From assembly GCF_004022265.1 (NCBI RefSeq), contig NZ_SAVB01000019.1:1-64000 (forward strand): 64,000 nucleotides of DNA, given 5' to 3'. Positions within the stretch are counted from its first letter, which is position 1. Each line of letters opens with the position of its first letter. The position numbers were made by a program, and so were the translations under genes. Source of the stretch: Paenirhodobacter ferrireducens (GTDB lineage: Bacteria; Pseudomonadota; Alphaproteobacteria; Rhodobacterales; Rhodobacteraceae). This document shows, piece by piece, positions 16,269 to 26,982 of the stretch. The notes beneath the pieces were generated by a model. The model was not told the DNA's origin and searched no databases. It was given only the letters and a program-made list of their open reading frames with translations.

Positions 16269-18125
16269 ATGCTGAAGATCGACACCATCTCCTATTCCGT
16301 CGAGGGCCGCCCGCTGTTCGAGGGCGCCTCTGCCACCATCCCCGACGGCCACAAGGTCGGCCTCGTCGGCGCGAACGGCGCGGGCAAGACCACGCTCTTC
16401 CGCCTGATCCGGGGCGAGCTCGCGCTGGAAAGCGGCGAGATCAGCCTGCCGTCGCAGGCCCGCATCGGCGGTGTGGCGCAGGAGGTGCCCTCGTCGGCGA
16501 CCTCGCTCATCGACACCGTGCTCGCTGCCGATACCGAGCGCGCCGCGCTGATGGAGGAGGCCGCCCACGCCACCGATCCGCACCGCATCGCCGAGATCCA
16601 GACCCGGCTGGCCGACATCGACGCCTGGTCGGCCGAAGGCCGCGCCTCGGCGATCCTGAAGGGGCTCGGCTTCGACACCGAGGCGCAGCGTCGCCCCTGC
16701 TCGGATTTCTCCGGTGGCTGGCGGATGCGCGTGGCGCTGGCGGGCGTGCTCTTCGCCCAGCCCGACCTGCTGCTGCTCGACGAGCCGACCAACTACCTCG
16801 ACCTCGAGGGCGCGCTCTGGCTCGAAAGCTATCTGGTGAAATACCCGCATACGGTGATCATCATCAGCCACGACCGGGAACTTCTGAACCGCGCCGTCGG
16901 CTCGATCCTGCATCTCGAGAACCGCAAGCTGACGCTGTGGCAGGGCCCCTACGACCAGTTCGCCCGCCAGCGCGCCGCCGCCCGTGCCGCCCTGATGGCC
17001 GAGGCGAAGAAGCAGGACGCCCGCCGCGCCCATCTGCAAAGCTTCGTCGACCGCTTCAAGGCGAAGGCCACCAAGGCCGCGCAGGCCCAGGCCCGGGTCA
17101 AGATGCTCGAGAAGATGGAGCCGATCACCGCGCCCGAAGAGGCGGCGAAGGTCGCCTTCTCCTTCCCCGCGCCCGAGACGCTGAACCCGCCGATCATCGC
17201 GATGGAGGGCGCGGCCGTCGGCTATGACGGCAAGCCGGTGCTGCGCCGGCTCTCTCTGCGCATCGACCAGGACGACCGGATCGCCCTTCTGGGGCGCAAT
17301 GGCGAGGGGAAATCCACCCTGTCCAAGCTGCTCGCCGGCAAGCTTCAGGCCTCCGAAGGGTCGATCACCCGCTCGTCGAAACTGCGCATCGGCTATTTCG
17401 CCCAGCATCAGGTCGACGAGCTCGACCTCGACGCGACGCCGCTCACCCATCTGCAGCGGCTCCACCCCGAGGAACCGCAGACGAAGCTGCGCGCGCGCCT
17501 AGCGGGCTTCGGCCTTTTCGCCGATCAGGCCGAGACCATCGTGCGCAAGCTCTCGGGCGGGCAGAAGGCGCGTCTGTCGCTGCTGCTGGCCACGATCGAC
17601 GCGCCGCATCTGCTGATCCTCGACGAACCGACGAACCACCTCGACATCGAAAGCCGCGAGGCGCTGGTCGAGGCGCTGACCGCCTATTCGGGCGCGGTGG
17701 TTCTGGTCAGCCATGACATGCACCTGCTCAGCCTGGCCGCGGACCGGCTGTGGCTGGTGAAGGGCGGCGCCGTCGCCCCCTATGGCGGCGATCTCGAGCA
17801 ATACCGCGCCGAGCTGCTGGCGGGCGATCCGGCGGACAAGCCCGCGCCGAAGCCGAAGGACAAGCCCGTGCGTCCCTCGCGCGACGCCATCCTTGCCCTG
17901 CGCGCGGAGGCGCGCAAATGTGAGGAGCGCGTGAACAAGCTTGCGGAAATGATTGAAAAGCTGGACGAAAAGCTGTCAGACCCAGAGCTTTACGACGCCT
18001 CCCGCGCAGCCGAGCGTGACAAGTGGCTGCGCAAGCATGCCGAGGCGCGCGACGCGATGACCCGCGCTGAGGAGCTGTGGATGGAGGCCCTCGAAGCGCT
18101 CGAGACCGCCGTCGCGGCCGGCTGA
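16269..18125 (+). CDS. ABC-F family ATPase (Uup/YheS type)
   Basis: ABC-F proteins are soluble twin ATPases that act on ribosomes rather than as transporters. The 618-residue product has two nucleotide-binding domains: Walker A GANGAGKTT starting at residue 34 and GRNGEGKST starting at 342, each with a signature segment (DFSGGW and LSGGQ) and a Walker B (LLLLDEPTNYLDL, LLILDEPTNHLDI). The linker at about 230-300 is the charged P-site tRNA-interacting coil, and the C-terminal 90 residues form a predicted coiled coil as in Uup. The chosen ATG gives MLKIDTISYS; the open frame extends upstream but without family similarity. Confidence 0.9.
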   Translation: MLKIDTISYSVEGRPLFEGASATIPDGHKVGLVGANGAGKTTLFRLIRGELALESGEISLPSQARIGGVAQEVPSSATSLIDTVLAADTERAALMEEAAHATDPHRIAEIQTRLADIDAWSAEGRASAILKGLGFDTEAQRRPCSDFSGGWRMRVALAGVLFAQPDLLLLDEPTNYLDLEGALWLESYLVKYPHTVIIISHDRELLNRAVGSILHLENRKLTLWQGPYDQFARQRAAARAALMAEAKKQDARRAHLQSFVDRFKAKATKAAQAQARVKMLEKMEPITAPEEAAKVAFSFPAPETLNPPIIAMEGAAVGYDGKPVLRRLSLRIDQDDRIALLGRNGEGKSTLSKLLAGKLQASEGSITRSSKLRIGYFAQHQVDELDLDATPLTHLQRLHPEEPQTKLRARLAGFGLFADQAETIVRKLSGGQKARLSLLLATIDAPHLLILDEPTNHLDIESREALVEALTAYSGAVVLVSHDMHLLSLAADRLWLVKGGAVAPYGGDLEQYRAELLAGDPADKPAPKPKDKPVRPSRDAILALRAEARKCEERVNKLAEMIEKLDEKLSDPELYDASRAAERDKWLRKHAEARDAMTRAEELWMEALEALETAVAAG

Positions 18126-18134
18126 GCCCCTGCC

Positions 18135-18190
18135 ATTCATCTTGCCCCAAAGACCTCGGGGGGCGGCGCAGCCGCGGGGGCAGCGCCCCC
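18135..18190 (+). repeat. Dispersed hairpin repeat, copy 1
   Basis: Shares TTCATCTTGCC-CAAA-ACCTCGGGG and a GCGGGGGCAGCGCCCCC hairpin with the copy at 29489-29537, and more loosely with 51494-51547. It lies just behind the ABC-F gene and may serve as its terminator. Confidence 0.6.
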
Positions 18191-18238
18191 TCTGCCGTCG
18201 CCATTCCGCGCCGGATTTCTGATTTCTTCACTCAGGTA

Positions 18239-18267
18239 TTGACCCGGGGGCACCTGTTGCCCTAAAC
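18239..18267 (+). promoter_or_regulatory. Possible sigma-70-type promoter of the iron-binding-protein gene
   Basis: TTGACC at 18239-18244 is followed after 17 bases by CTAAAC at 18262-18267, about 30 bases before the ATG. The -35 is good and the -10 is poor, so the call is tentative. Confidence 0.35.
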
Positions 18268-18297
18268 CGGCGCCAAACCTGACCAAAGGAGTCACCC

Positions 18298-19302
18298 ATG
18301 ACCGCGCGCATCCTTCTGGCCCTGACCACGGCGCTCGCCGCCACCCCGGCGCTTGCCGAGGAGGTCAACGTCTATTCCCACCGTCAGCCCGAGCTGGTGC
18401 AGCCGCTCTTCGACGCCTTCACCAAGGAAACCGGCATCGACGTCAACGTCGCCTTCGTCGACAAGGGCATGGTCGAGCGGCTGGTGGCCGAGGGCGCGCG
18501 CTCGCCCGCCGATCTGGTGATGACCGTCGACATCGCGCGGCTGATGCAGGTGGTCGATGCCGGCGTCACCCAGCCGGTCGAGGATCCGGCGCTCGACGCC
18601 GCGATCCCGGCCGAGTTCCGCGACCCGGGCCACCAGTGGTTCGGCCTGACCACCCGCGCCCGCATCGTCTACGCGAGCCGCGACCGGGTGAAGGACGGCG
18701 AGGTGACGAGCTATGAGGATCTCGCCGATCCGAAGTGGAAGGGCCGGATCTGCACCCGCCCCTTCACCGCCGATTACAACGTCGCGCTGACCGCGGCCTA
18801 TCTCGCCCATCATGGCGAAGAGGCGACGCGCAGCTGGCTCGAGGGCGTGAAGGCCAATCTCGCGAAGAAGCCCGAGGGCAACGACCGCAGCCAGGTGAAG
18901 TCGATCTGGGCCGGCGAATGCGACATCTCGCTCGGCAATACCTATTACATGGGGCAGATGGTCGCCGACCCGGTCGAGAAGGACTATGCCGCCGCGGTGC
19001 GCATCGTCTTCCCGGTGTTCGAGGGCGGCGGCACGCATATGAACATCTCGGGCGTGGCGATGACCAAGGCGGCCCCGAACAAGGCGGCGGCGCTGAAGCT
19101 GATGGAATTCCTCGCCTCGGACGAGGCGCAGCGGATCTATGCCGAGACCAACAACGAATTCCCGGTGAAGCCCGGCGTGCCGCGCTCGGCGCTGGTCGAA
19201 AGCTGGGGCGAGTTCACCCCGGACGCGCTTGGCCTCGTCGAGGTGGCGAAGCTGCGCCCGACGGCGCTGAAGCTCATCGAAAGCGTGAACTTCGACGGCT
19301 AA
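18298..19302 (+). CDS. Periplasmic iron(III)-binding protein of ABC transporter type (FbpA/FutA-like)
   Basis: Proteins of this group deliver ferric iron to an ABC importer. The 334-residue product has a signal peptide ending ATPALA before EEVNVYSHRQPEL, the N-terminal strand typical of FbpA/FutA, and the paired tyrosines that bind iron in the family (GNTYYMG at about 219-225). FPVFEGGGTHMNISGVAM is another family segment. No permease or ATPase gene follows: a terminator lies 13 bases beyond the stop and the next gene is on the other strand, so it must work with a transporter encoded elsewhere. AAAGGAG precedes the ATG. Confidence 0.85.
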   Translation: MTARILLALTTALAATPALAEEVNVYSHRQPELVQPLFDAFTKETGIDVNVAFVDKGMVERLVAEGARSPADLVMTVDIARLMQVVDAGVTQPVEDPALDAAIPAEFRDPGHQWFGLTTRARIVYASRDRVKDGEVTSYEDLADPKWKGRICTRPFTADYNVALTAAYLAHHGEEATRSWLEGVKANLAKKPEGNDRSQVKSIWAGECDISLGNTYYMGQMVADPVEKDYAAAVRIVFPVFEGGGTHMNISGVAMTKAAPNKAAALKLMEFLASDEAQRIYAETNNEFPVKPGVPRSALVESWGEFTPDALGLVEVAKLRPTALKLIESVNFDG

Positions 19303-19314
19303 CCGACTGAACTC

Positions 19315-19342
19315 AAAGGCCCCGCTTCGGCGGGGCCTTTTC
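19315..19342 (+). terminator. Terminator of the iron-binding-protein gene
   Basis: An 11-bp stem AAAGGCCCCGC / GCGGGGCCTTT around a TTCG loop, followed by TTCCT. It would also stop transcription of the convergent gene. Confidence 0.85.
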
Positions 19343-19353
19343 CTGTTCCGGGC

Positions 19354-20133
19354 TCACTCAGCGGCAAGAACCACCGGCTGCGGCGCGGCGCCGACGCGCA
19401 CGCAGGGCAGCCCGGTGAGCTGGTCGAGATCGGCCGCGAACTGCCGGCGCAGGCGCGCCGCGTCAAGTTCCGAGAAGGCAGCGATCGGCGCGGGCTGCGG
19501 CTGACGCAGATGGAAGGCGACCAGGCGCGACAGCTGCCGTGCCGGCAAGGTGATGCCGCTGCGGTGCAGCCGCTGCAGCATCGCAAGCGCGGTGTCGGGC
19601 AGCTCGGGTTCGACCGCGACCGGCGCGACAAGCCCCGCCTCGGGCAACAGCGCCGCCAGCGCCTCGGCCGGCGTCGGGTCGACCAGCAGGATGGTTTCGC
19701 GCGGTGCAAGCGTCGCGATCAGCTCTGACACCAGATCGAACCAGCCGCGCGGCTCGGCCAGCAGATGCGGGGCAAGCGCGTCGAAGGCCGGCATCTCGCG
19801 ACGCGCGGCCTGCGCCCGCCAGAGCTTCGGATAGAGGGCATCGAGCGGCAGCATCGGCAGCACCAGCCGGCCGACCGGGCCGCGGATCTTGCGGGCGAAG
19901 GCGAAGGCGCGTGCCTCGGCCAGAGGGAAGAAATTCTCCATCCCCGCGGCGGCACGACCGCAGATCGTCTCGTCGACATGCACCCGCCCCGAGGCCACCG
20001 GCCCGAGCACCGCCCGGCCGAGCCCGGCCGCGGTGAGCGCGTCCTGCCCCTCGGCCAGGCTGCGCGCCAAGGTGGCCCCAAGAGCCCCGGTGCCCGGCAT
20101 CGAGAGAAACACATGATGATCGTTCGTCCGCAT
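19354..20133 (-). CDS. Unknown protein
   Basis: No family is recognised with confidence. The 259-residue product starts MRTNDHHVFLSMPGTGALGA, a beta strand plus glycine-rich turn at the N-terminus as in sulfotransferase-like or other nucleotide-handling folds, but a proper P-loop lysine is absent. The middle is rich in alanine, leucine and arginine with no transmembrane segment or signal peptide, and the C-terminal part carries LDQLTGLPCVRVG. It is transcribed alone, convergent with the iron-binding-protein gene and divergent from the nucleoside hydrolase. Codon use matches the neighbours. Confidence 0.6.
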   Translation of the reverse strand: MRTNDHHVFLSMPGTGALGATLARSLAEGQDALTAAGLGRAVLGPVASGRVHVDETICGRAAAGMENFFPLAEARAFAFARKIRGPVGRLVLPMLPLDALYPKLWRAQAARREMPAFDALAPHLLAEPRGWFDLVSELIATLAPRETILLVDPTPAEALAALLPEAGLVAPVAVEPELPDTALAMLQRLHRSGITLPARQLSRLVAFHLRQPQPAPIAAFSELDAARLRRQFAADLDQLTGLPCVRVGAAPQPVVLAAE

Positions 20134-20289
20134 CTGCCTGCCTGCTCTTTTTCTGGGTCCGGGCCGGAAACCGGCGCCGTATGACTCATCGTTAACCATT
20201 GAATGTGGCGAAGATTGGGCCCGGGCGGGGCGGCGGACGATGGACTTCGGCCGCGCCCTGCGACACTCTGCCCGCCGAAGGAGACTGCC

Positions 20290-21225
20290 ATGCCCCGCAA
20301 GATCATCATCGACACCGACCCCGGCCAGGACGACGCCGTCGCCATCCTGCTGGCGCTGGCAAGCCCCGAGCTCGAGGTGCTGGGCATCACCTGCGTCGCG
20401 GGCAATGTGCCCTTGCCGCTGACCGCGAAGAACGCGCGGGTGGTGTGCGAGCTGGCGGGGCGCGGCGACATCAAGGTCTTTGCGGGCTGCGACCGGCCGT
20501 TGGTGCGTCCGCTCGTCACCGCCGAATATGTGCATGGCAAGACCGGGCTCGACGGCATCGCGCTGCCCGAGCCCGCAATGGCGCTGCAGCCGGGCCATGC
20601 CGTCGATTTCCTGATCGAGACGCTGCGGCGCGAACCTGCGGGCACGGTCACGCTATGCCCGCTCGGGCCGCTGACGAACATCGCGACGGCGCTGCAAAAG
20701 GCGCCCGACATCGCCCCGAAGATCGCCGAGATCGTGCTGATGGGCGGCGCCTATTTCGAGGTGGGCAACACCACCCCCGCCGCCGAGTTCAACATTCACG
20801 TCGACCCGCAAGCCGCGGAAATCGTGTTTCATTCCGGTGTGCCCCTGGTGGTTCTGCCGCTCGATGCCACGCATCAGGTGCTGACCAATCGCGCCCGGAT
20901 CGAGGCGTTTCGCGGGCTTGGCACGCCGGTGGGCCATGCGGTGGCAAGCTGGACCGATTTCTTCGAGCGCTTCGACATGGAGAAATACGGCTCGGAAGGC
21001 GCACCGCTGCACGACCCCTGTGTCATCGCCTATCTGCTGGAGCCGGGCCTTTTCGAGGGGCGCCACATCAATGTCGAGATCGAGACCGTGTCCGAGCTGA
21101 CGATGGGGATGACCGTCGCCGACTGGTGGCGGGTGACCGACCGCGAACCGAACGCCTATTTCGTCGGCCGCGCGAATGCCGAGGGCTTCTATGCCCTGCT
21201 CACCGAGAGGCTGGCGCGGCTGTGA
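20290..21225 (+). CDS. Nucleoside hydrolase (IU-NH family)
   Basis: The family hydrolyses the N-glycosidic bond of nucleosides, releasing base and ribose for salvage. The 311-residue product has the calcium-binding DTDPGQDDA motif at 8-16, the active-site region TLCPLGPLTNIA, GGAYFEVGNTTPAAEFNI, and a C-terminal HDPCVIAYLL with the conserved histidine-aspartate. Length is standard. The start is preceded by GGAG. The substrate (inosine/uridine, or others) cannot be read from the sequence. It is followed about 110 bases on by selO. Confidence 0.92.
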   Translation: MPRKIIIDTDPGQDDAVAILLALASPELEVLGITCVAGNVPLPLTAKNARVVCELAGRGDIKVFAGCDRPLVRPLVTAEYVHGKTGLDGIALPEPAMALQPGHAVDFLIETLRREPAGTVTLCPLGPLTNIATALQKAPDIAPKIAEIVLMGGAYFEVGNTTPAAEFNIHVDPQAAEIVFHSGVPLVVLPLDATHQVLTNRARIEAFRGLGTPVGHAVASWTDFFERFDMEKYGSEGAPLHDPCVIAYLLEPGLFEGRHINVEIETVSELTMGMTVADWWRVTDREPNAYFVGRANAEGFYALLTERLARL

Positions 21226-21337
21226 GCGCGGCGCCTCCGGCGGGCATCTTTTGCCAGCGAAAGGCGGCCGTCGCCTTCAACTCCGCGCGCGCGGGGCTTG
21301 ACCCCGGCGGGCGGCGGCGCAGATCAGAGGGATGACG

Positions 21338-22759
21338 ATGACCCTGCCCTTCGACAATTCCTATGCCCGCCTGCCCGAGCGTTTCTTCGCGCGGCTCGAC
21401 CCGGCGCCGGTGCGCGCGCCGGCGCTGCTGGCGCTGAACCGCGATCTTGCCTTGCGCCTTGGCCTTGCCCCCGAGGCGCTGGCCACGCCCGAGGGCGTCG
21501 CGATGCTTGCGGGCAATGCCGTGCCCGCGGGGGCCGCGCCGCTTGCCCAGGCCTATGCCGGGCATCAGTTCGGGGGCTGGGTGCCGACCCTTGGCGATGG
21601 CCGCGCGGTGCTTCTGGGCGAGATCGTGGCGCCGGACGGGGCGCGCTTTGATCTGCAACTGAAGGGCGCCGGGCAGACGCCCTTCTCGCGGCGCGGCGAC
21701 GGGCGGGCCTGGCTCGGCCCGGTGCTGCGCGAATATCTGGTGAGCGAGGCGATGGCGGCGCTTGGCGTGCCGACGACGCGGGCGCTCGCCGCGGTGGCGA
21801 CCGGCGAGGTCGTGGTGCGCGATGCGATGGGGCGGCCGGGTGCGGTGCTGACCCGCGTAGCGGCGAGCCATATCCGCGTCGGCACCTTCCAGTATTTCGC
21901 CGCGCGCGGCGATACCGAGGGCCTCTCGCTGCTCGCCGATCAGGTGATCGCGCGGCATTATCCCGAGGTCCGGGGGCCGCTTGAGTTGCTGCGCGCGGTC
22001 GTCGCGGCGCAGGCGCGGCTGATCGCCGCCTGGATGGCGCTCGGCTTCATCCACGGCGTGATGAACACCGACAACATGGCGGTCTCGGGCGAGACGATCG
22101 ATTATGGCCCCTGCGCCTTCATGGATGCCTATCACCCCTCGACGGTGTTCTCCTCGATCGACCAGTATGGCCGCTATGCCTATGCCAACCAGCCGCAGAT
22201 CGCGGTGTGGAATCTGGCGCAACTCGCCACCTGCCTGCTGCCGCTGATGGGCGCGCGCGAGGCGGCGATCGAGGCCGCGACCGAGGCGGTGAACGGTTTC
22301 GTGCCGCTCTATCAGGCCGAATGGCTGGCGCGCTTCGGCCGCAAGATCGGTCTGGCCGCCGCAACGCCCGAGGATCAGCCGCTGATCGAGTCGCTGCTGG
22401 GCCGGATGGCGAGCGAGCGCGCCGATTTCACCCGCAGCTTCCGCGGCCTCGTCACCGGCACCGCGCGCTCCGAATTCGCCGAGCCGCTCGCTTTCGACAC
22501 CTGGGCGCCCGACTGGCAGGCGCGGCTGGCGCGCGAGGCCGATCCGCAGGCGGTGATGGCGGCGGCGAACCCGGTGCGCATTCCGCGCAATCACCGCATC
22601 GAGGAGGCGATCGTGGCGGCGGTCGAGGGCGACCTTTCCCCCTTCACGCGGCTGTCGGCGGCGCTGGCCGATCCCTTCGCCGCGCCCCCGGAATATGCCG
22701 ATCTCGAAGCCGCGCCGCGGCCCCACGAGATCGTGCACCGGACCTTCTGCGGCACCTGA
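21338..22759 (+). CDS. selO: Protein adenylyltransferase SelO
   Basis: SelO is a pseudokinase-fold enzyme that AMPylates proteins and contributes to redox-stress responses. The product (473 residues) is a normal bacterial length for this family and has [18 protein letters not shown] near 75, the [17 protein letters not shown] loop, VNTDNM-type [20 protein letters not shown] with the catalytic Asp-Asn, and a [12 protein letters not shown] tail. Two in-frame ATGs exist, at 21332 and 21338; AGAGG lies one base before the first and seven before the second, so I chose the second. It is followed within 40 bases by the EEP-family gene. Confidence 0.92.
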   Translation: MTLPFDNSYARLPERFFARLDPAPVRAPALLALNRDLALRLGLAPEALATPEGVAMLAGNAVPAGAAPLAQAYAGHQFGGWVPTLGDGRAVLLGEIVAPDGARFDLQLKGAGQTPFSRRGDGRAWLGPVLREYLVSEAMAALGVPTTRALAAVATGEVVVRDAMGRPGAVLTRVAASHIRVGTFQYFAARGDTEGLSLLADQVIARHYPEVRGPLELLRAVVAAQARLIAAWMALGFIHGVMNTDNMAVSGETIDYGPCAFMDAYHPSTVFSSIDQYGRYAYANQPQIAVWNLAQLATCLLPLMGAREAAIEAATEAVNGFVPLYQAEWLARFGRKIGLAAATPEDQPLIESLLGRMASERADFTRSFRGLVTGTARSEFAEPLAFDTWAPDWQARLAREADPQAVMAAANPVRIPRNHRIEEAIVAAVEGDLSPFTRLSAALADPFAAPPEYADLEAAPRPHEIVHRTFCGT

Positions 22760-22797
22760 ACGTCACCGATCAACCCATTGCCAGACAAAGATTTCGC

Positions 22798-23499
22798 ATG
22801 AGCCTGCGCATCGCCTCCTACAACACGCACAAATGCGTCGGCACCGACGGGCAGCGCGACCCGGAGCGGGTGCTGAGCGTGATCAACGCGCTCTCGGCCG
22901 ATGTCGTGGCGCTGCAGGAGGTGGACCTTCGGCTGGGCGAGCGGCCCGCGGCGCTGCCCGCGAAGCTCATCGAGGCCGAGACCGATTTCCGCCCCGCCGA
23001 TCTGCCGCGCACCGGGCCGGAAAGCCTTGGCTGGCACGGCCAGACGGTGCTGGTGCGCCGCGGCACCCGGATCCTCGAGACCGAGGGGATCGCGCTGCCG
23101 GGGCTCGAACCGCGCGGCGCGCTGCGCCTGACGCTTGCCCGCAGCGGTGCCGATCCCTTCGTGCTGATCGCCGCGCATCTGGGCCTGCGCCGCACCGACC
23201 GGCGCGCGCAATGGGCCCGCATCGCGCGCGAGCTCGGCCGCGACGGGCCCGGCCCCGCACTTGCCATCGGCGATTTCAACGAATGGTCGTCGAAGCGCGG
23301 CTTCGAGGCGCTGACCGGCCTCGACATCCATGCGCCGGGCGCCACCTACCCCTCGCGCGCGCCGCTCGGCCGGCTCGACCGGCTGGTGACGACGCCGGGG
23401 CTGCGGGTGCTGCGGATGGGGGTGTTCGACAGCCCGCTCGCCCGGCGCGCCTCGGATCACCTGCCGATCTGGGCCGATGTCGAGGGGTTGCAGGTCTGA
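22798..23499 (+). CDS. Endonuclease/exonuclease/phosphatase-family protein
   Basis: The EEP fold hydrolyses phosphodiester or phosphomonoester bonds. The 233-residue product shows the expected blocks: LRIASYNTHKCVG at the start, DVVALQEVD with the metal-binding glutamate, the histidine in IAAHLG, LAIGDFNEW with the DxN pair, and RASDHLPIWADV at the end. It has no signal peptide, so it is probably cytoplasmic. Substrate is unknown; DNA repair, nucleotide or lipid headgroup phosphatases are all in the family. It likely forms a transcription unit with selO upstream. Confidence 0.88.
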   Translation: MSLRIASYNTHKCVGTDGQRDPERVLSVINALSADVVALQEVDLRLGERPAALPAKLIEAETDFRPADLPRTGPESLGWHGQTVLVRRGTRILETEGIALPGLEPRGALRLTLARSGADPFVLIAAHLGLRRTDRRAQWARIARELGRDGPGPALAIGDFNEWSSKRGFEALTGLDIHAPGATYPSRAPLGRLDRLVTTPGLRVLRMGVFDSPLARRASDHLPIWADVEGLQV

Positions 23500-23604
23500 G
23501 TGACGCGGCGCGATTGTGCGCCACACAATCGCGCGCTGGACGGCCGGCGGCGGTTGCGGCACAGGGGCGGCAGGCGGACGGCTCCGCCGAAGTGGGAACT
23601 CTCA

Positions 23605-24501
23605 ATGGAAAACCTTCGCGGCAGCCTGCTGATGGTGGGCGCAATGCTCGGCTTCGCGCTCGAGGACATGTTCATGAAACGGCTGACGGCGGAACTGCCG
23701 GTCGGCCAGATGATGATCGTGCTCGGCGCGCTTGGCGCCGCGATCTTCGCGGCGGCGGCGCTTGCCCGCGGGGAAAACCCCTTCACCCGCCGCCTGCTGA
23801 CCGGCCCGGTGATCTGGCGCAGCCTGTCCGAGTTCGTCGCGACGATGTTCTACATCAGCGCCATCGCCTTCACCCCCCTCGCCCAGGCCTCGGCGATCCA
23901 GCAGGCGGCGCCGCTCGCAGTCACGCTGGGCGCGGCGCTGTTCCTGAAGGAGACGGTCGGCTGGCGACGCTGGCTGGCGATCGGCACGGGCTTCGCCGGG
24001 GTGATGATCGTGATCCAGCCCGGCACCACGGGCTTTTCCGTGCTGTCGCTTCTGTCGGTGATCTCGGTGATCTGGATCTCGGCGCGCGACCTCATCACCC
24101 GGCGCATCGGGCGCGGCGTCACCTCGCTGCAACTCGCCACCTGGGGCTTTGCCGCGATCGTGCCGGCGGGGCCGATCATGCTGTGGGTGCTGGGCGATGC
24201 CCTCGTGGCGATGAGCGCGCTGCACTGGGCGATGATCGTCGGCGCGACCCTGTTCGGCGCCGCCGCCTATTACATGCTGATCGCCTCGGTGCGGATCGGC
24301 GAGATGTCCTTCATCACCCCCTTCCGCTACACCCGGCTGATCTTTGCCGTGGCGATCGGCTGGGTGGTGTTCCGCGAACCGCCGGGCCCGGCCACGCTGA
24401 TCGGCGGCGCGGTGATCGTGGCCTCGGGGCTTTACACGCTCTGGCGCGAGGCGGCGCGCCGGCGCGCAAACGCCGCTTTCGTCGCTAACATGCCGCGGTG
24501 A
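23605..24501 (+). CDS. EamA-family (DMT) transporter
   Basis: The 298-residue product has ten hydrophobic spans in two five-helix EamA repeats, the second starting around residue 150. Conserved features include SEFVATMFYISAIAFTPLAQ and a second-half FITPFRYTRLIFAVAIGW with the short motif shared by DMT exporters and importers. The substrate is not deducible; amino-acid or metabolite export is common. The start codon has GGGAACTC upstream, a weak ribosome-binding site. The unit ends before eno, whose gene starts about 90 bases later. Confidence 0.9.
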   Translation: MENLRGSLLMVGAMLGFALEDMFMKRLTAELPVGQMMIVLGALGAAIFAAAALARGENPFTRRLLTGPVIWRSLSEFVATMFYISAIAFTPLAQASAIQQAAPLAVTLGAALFLKETVGWRRWLAIGTGFAGVMIVIQPGTTGFSVLSLLSVISVIWISARDLITRRIGRGVTSLQLATWGFAAIVPAGPIMLWVLGDALVAMSALHWAMIVGATLFGAAAYYMLIASVRIGEMSFITPFRYTRLIFAVAIGWVVFREPPGPATLIGGAVIVASGLYTLWREAARRRANAAFVANMPR

Positions 24502-24552
24502 CGCCGAATTCACCCACTCGGCGCTTTTCGGACGCGCCGGCGCGGGCTATAG

Positions 24553-25863
<1,311 letters not shown>

Positions 25864-25897
25864 GCGGCCTTCCGCTTTTCCTTGGAAAAATACGCAT

Positions 25898-25935
25898 CCC
25901 CGCCGGCGGCATACGCTTCCGGCGGGGTTTTCTTT
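25898..25935 (+). terminator. Terminator of eno
   Basis: CCCCGCCGG at 25898-25906 pairs with CCGGCGGGG at 25919-25927 and is followed by TTTTCTTTG. Confidence 0.85.
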
Positions 25936-25989
25936 GACTTTCTCGCCTCCGGCGGGAGTATTTCGACCAGGGAAAGGCAGGAGGACGGC

Positions 25990-26418
25990 ATGGACGAGGC
26001 AGAGCGGATCATCGCAGCGCTCGGGCTGGCACCCCATCCCGAGGGGGGCTGGTACCGGCAGACCTGGATCGCCGAGGCGGGGCCGCAGGCGCGCGCCGCG
26101 GGTACAGCGATCCTGTTCCTGCTGCGCGCCGGCGAGCGCAGCCACTGGCACCGGGTCGATGCGGCCGAGATCTGGCATTTCCACGCCGGAGCGCCACTGA
26201 TCCTGTCGATCGCGGCCGAAGACACCGGCCCTGCGCGCGACACCCGCCTTGGCCCCGACGTGCTTGCGGGCGAGGCGCCGCAGCGCATCGTGCCCGCCGG
26301 CCACTGGCAGGCGGCGCGCTCGACCGGAGCCTGGACGCTCGTTGGCTGCACCGTCAGCCCGGGCTTTCGCTTCGAGGGCTTCGAGCTTGCCCCGCCCGGC
26401 TTCGAGATCGGGCGCTGA
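25990..26418 (+). CDS. Cupin_5 (DUF985) family protein
   Basis: The 142-residue product belongs to the cupin_5 group: HPEGGWYRQTW at the start, the metal-site-like region with WHRVDAAEIWHFH, and VGCTVSPGFRFEGFELAP at the end. These are small beta-barrel proteins; most members have no proven activity, and some were linked to sugar or metabolite binding. An excellent ribosome-binding site (AGGAGG) precedes the ATG. It follows the eno terminator and ends facing the DUF4405-type gene (convergent, adjacent stops). Confidence 0.87.
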   Translation: MDEAERIIAALGLAPHPEGGWYRQTWIAEAGPQARAAGTAILFLLRAGERSHWHRVDAAEIWHFHAGAPLILSIAAEDTGPARDTRLGPDVLAGEAPQRIVPAGHWQAARSTGAWTLVGCTVSPGFRFEGFELAPPGFEIGR

Positions 26419-26862
26419 TCACCAGACCTCGCGGCGGAACCAGCGCGACAGGGTCTCGAGCCAGCTTGCCGGCGGCCAGTCAAGCGCCGAAACCGCGATC
26501 ACGAGGGCGAGCCCCGCCACGGCCAGGGCCAGCTCGCGCCGGTGGCACAGGCTGCGTGCCGCGGCCGACCACAGCAGATGCGCGATCACCGGCCAATGCA
26601 GCACGATGTGCCACAGCCCCGCACCGAGGAAGAGCAGCCCCGTCGTCAGGTGCAACCGCTCCCATCCGGGCCGCGACAAGCCGAGAACGGACCAGTCGAG
26701 CGTGCCGGCAATCCGCCCCGAAGGCGCGATGACCAGCACCACACCCGACAGCACCATCGCCAGAAACGCCAGCCCCACCAGAAAGACCGCCGCGGCACGC
26801 ACGGAGAAACGTGCCGCGGCGCGGGCGGCCGGCGTAGGGCAAGGATCGGAGCCATCCTGCAT
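26419..26862 (-). CDS. DUF4405-type membrane protein (flavinylation-associated cytochrome-like)
   Basis: The 147-residue product has an N-terminal cytoplasmic segment and about three to four transmembrane helices. WERLHLTTGLLFLGAGLWHI followed by LHWP is the histidine-bearing helix typical of DUF4405 proteins, which are thought to bind haem and work in transmembrane electron transfer. No flavinylation partner lies beside it. The start (complement of 26860-26862) has GGGAGGA six bases upstream; a longer frame exists but lacks a ribosome-binding site. It is transcribed toward the cupin gene, with anmK about 120 bases upstream. Confidence 0.72.
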   Translation of the reverse strand: MQDGSDPCPTPAARAAARFSVRAAAVFLVGLAFLAMVLSGVVLVIAPSGRIAGTLDWSVLGLSRPGWERLHLTTGLLFLGAGLWHIVLHWPVIAHLLWSAAARSLCHRRELALAVAGLALVIAVSALDWPPASWLETLSRWFRREVW

Positions 26863-26982
26863 CGCACATCCTCCCGAATTGGGTGAAAGCAAGTCTGCCA
26901 CGGATCGGCGCGGCGCGCGATGCGCCAGATCAACGCGGATCGGAGAATTGCCGCGTCGGGGCAACACTCCCGGCGCCGGCAC

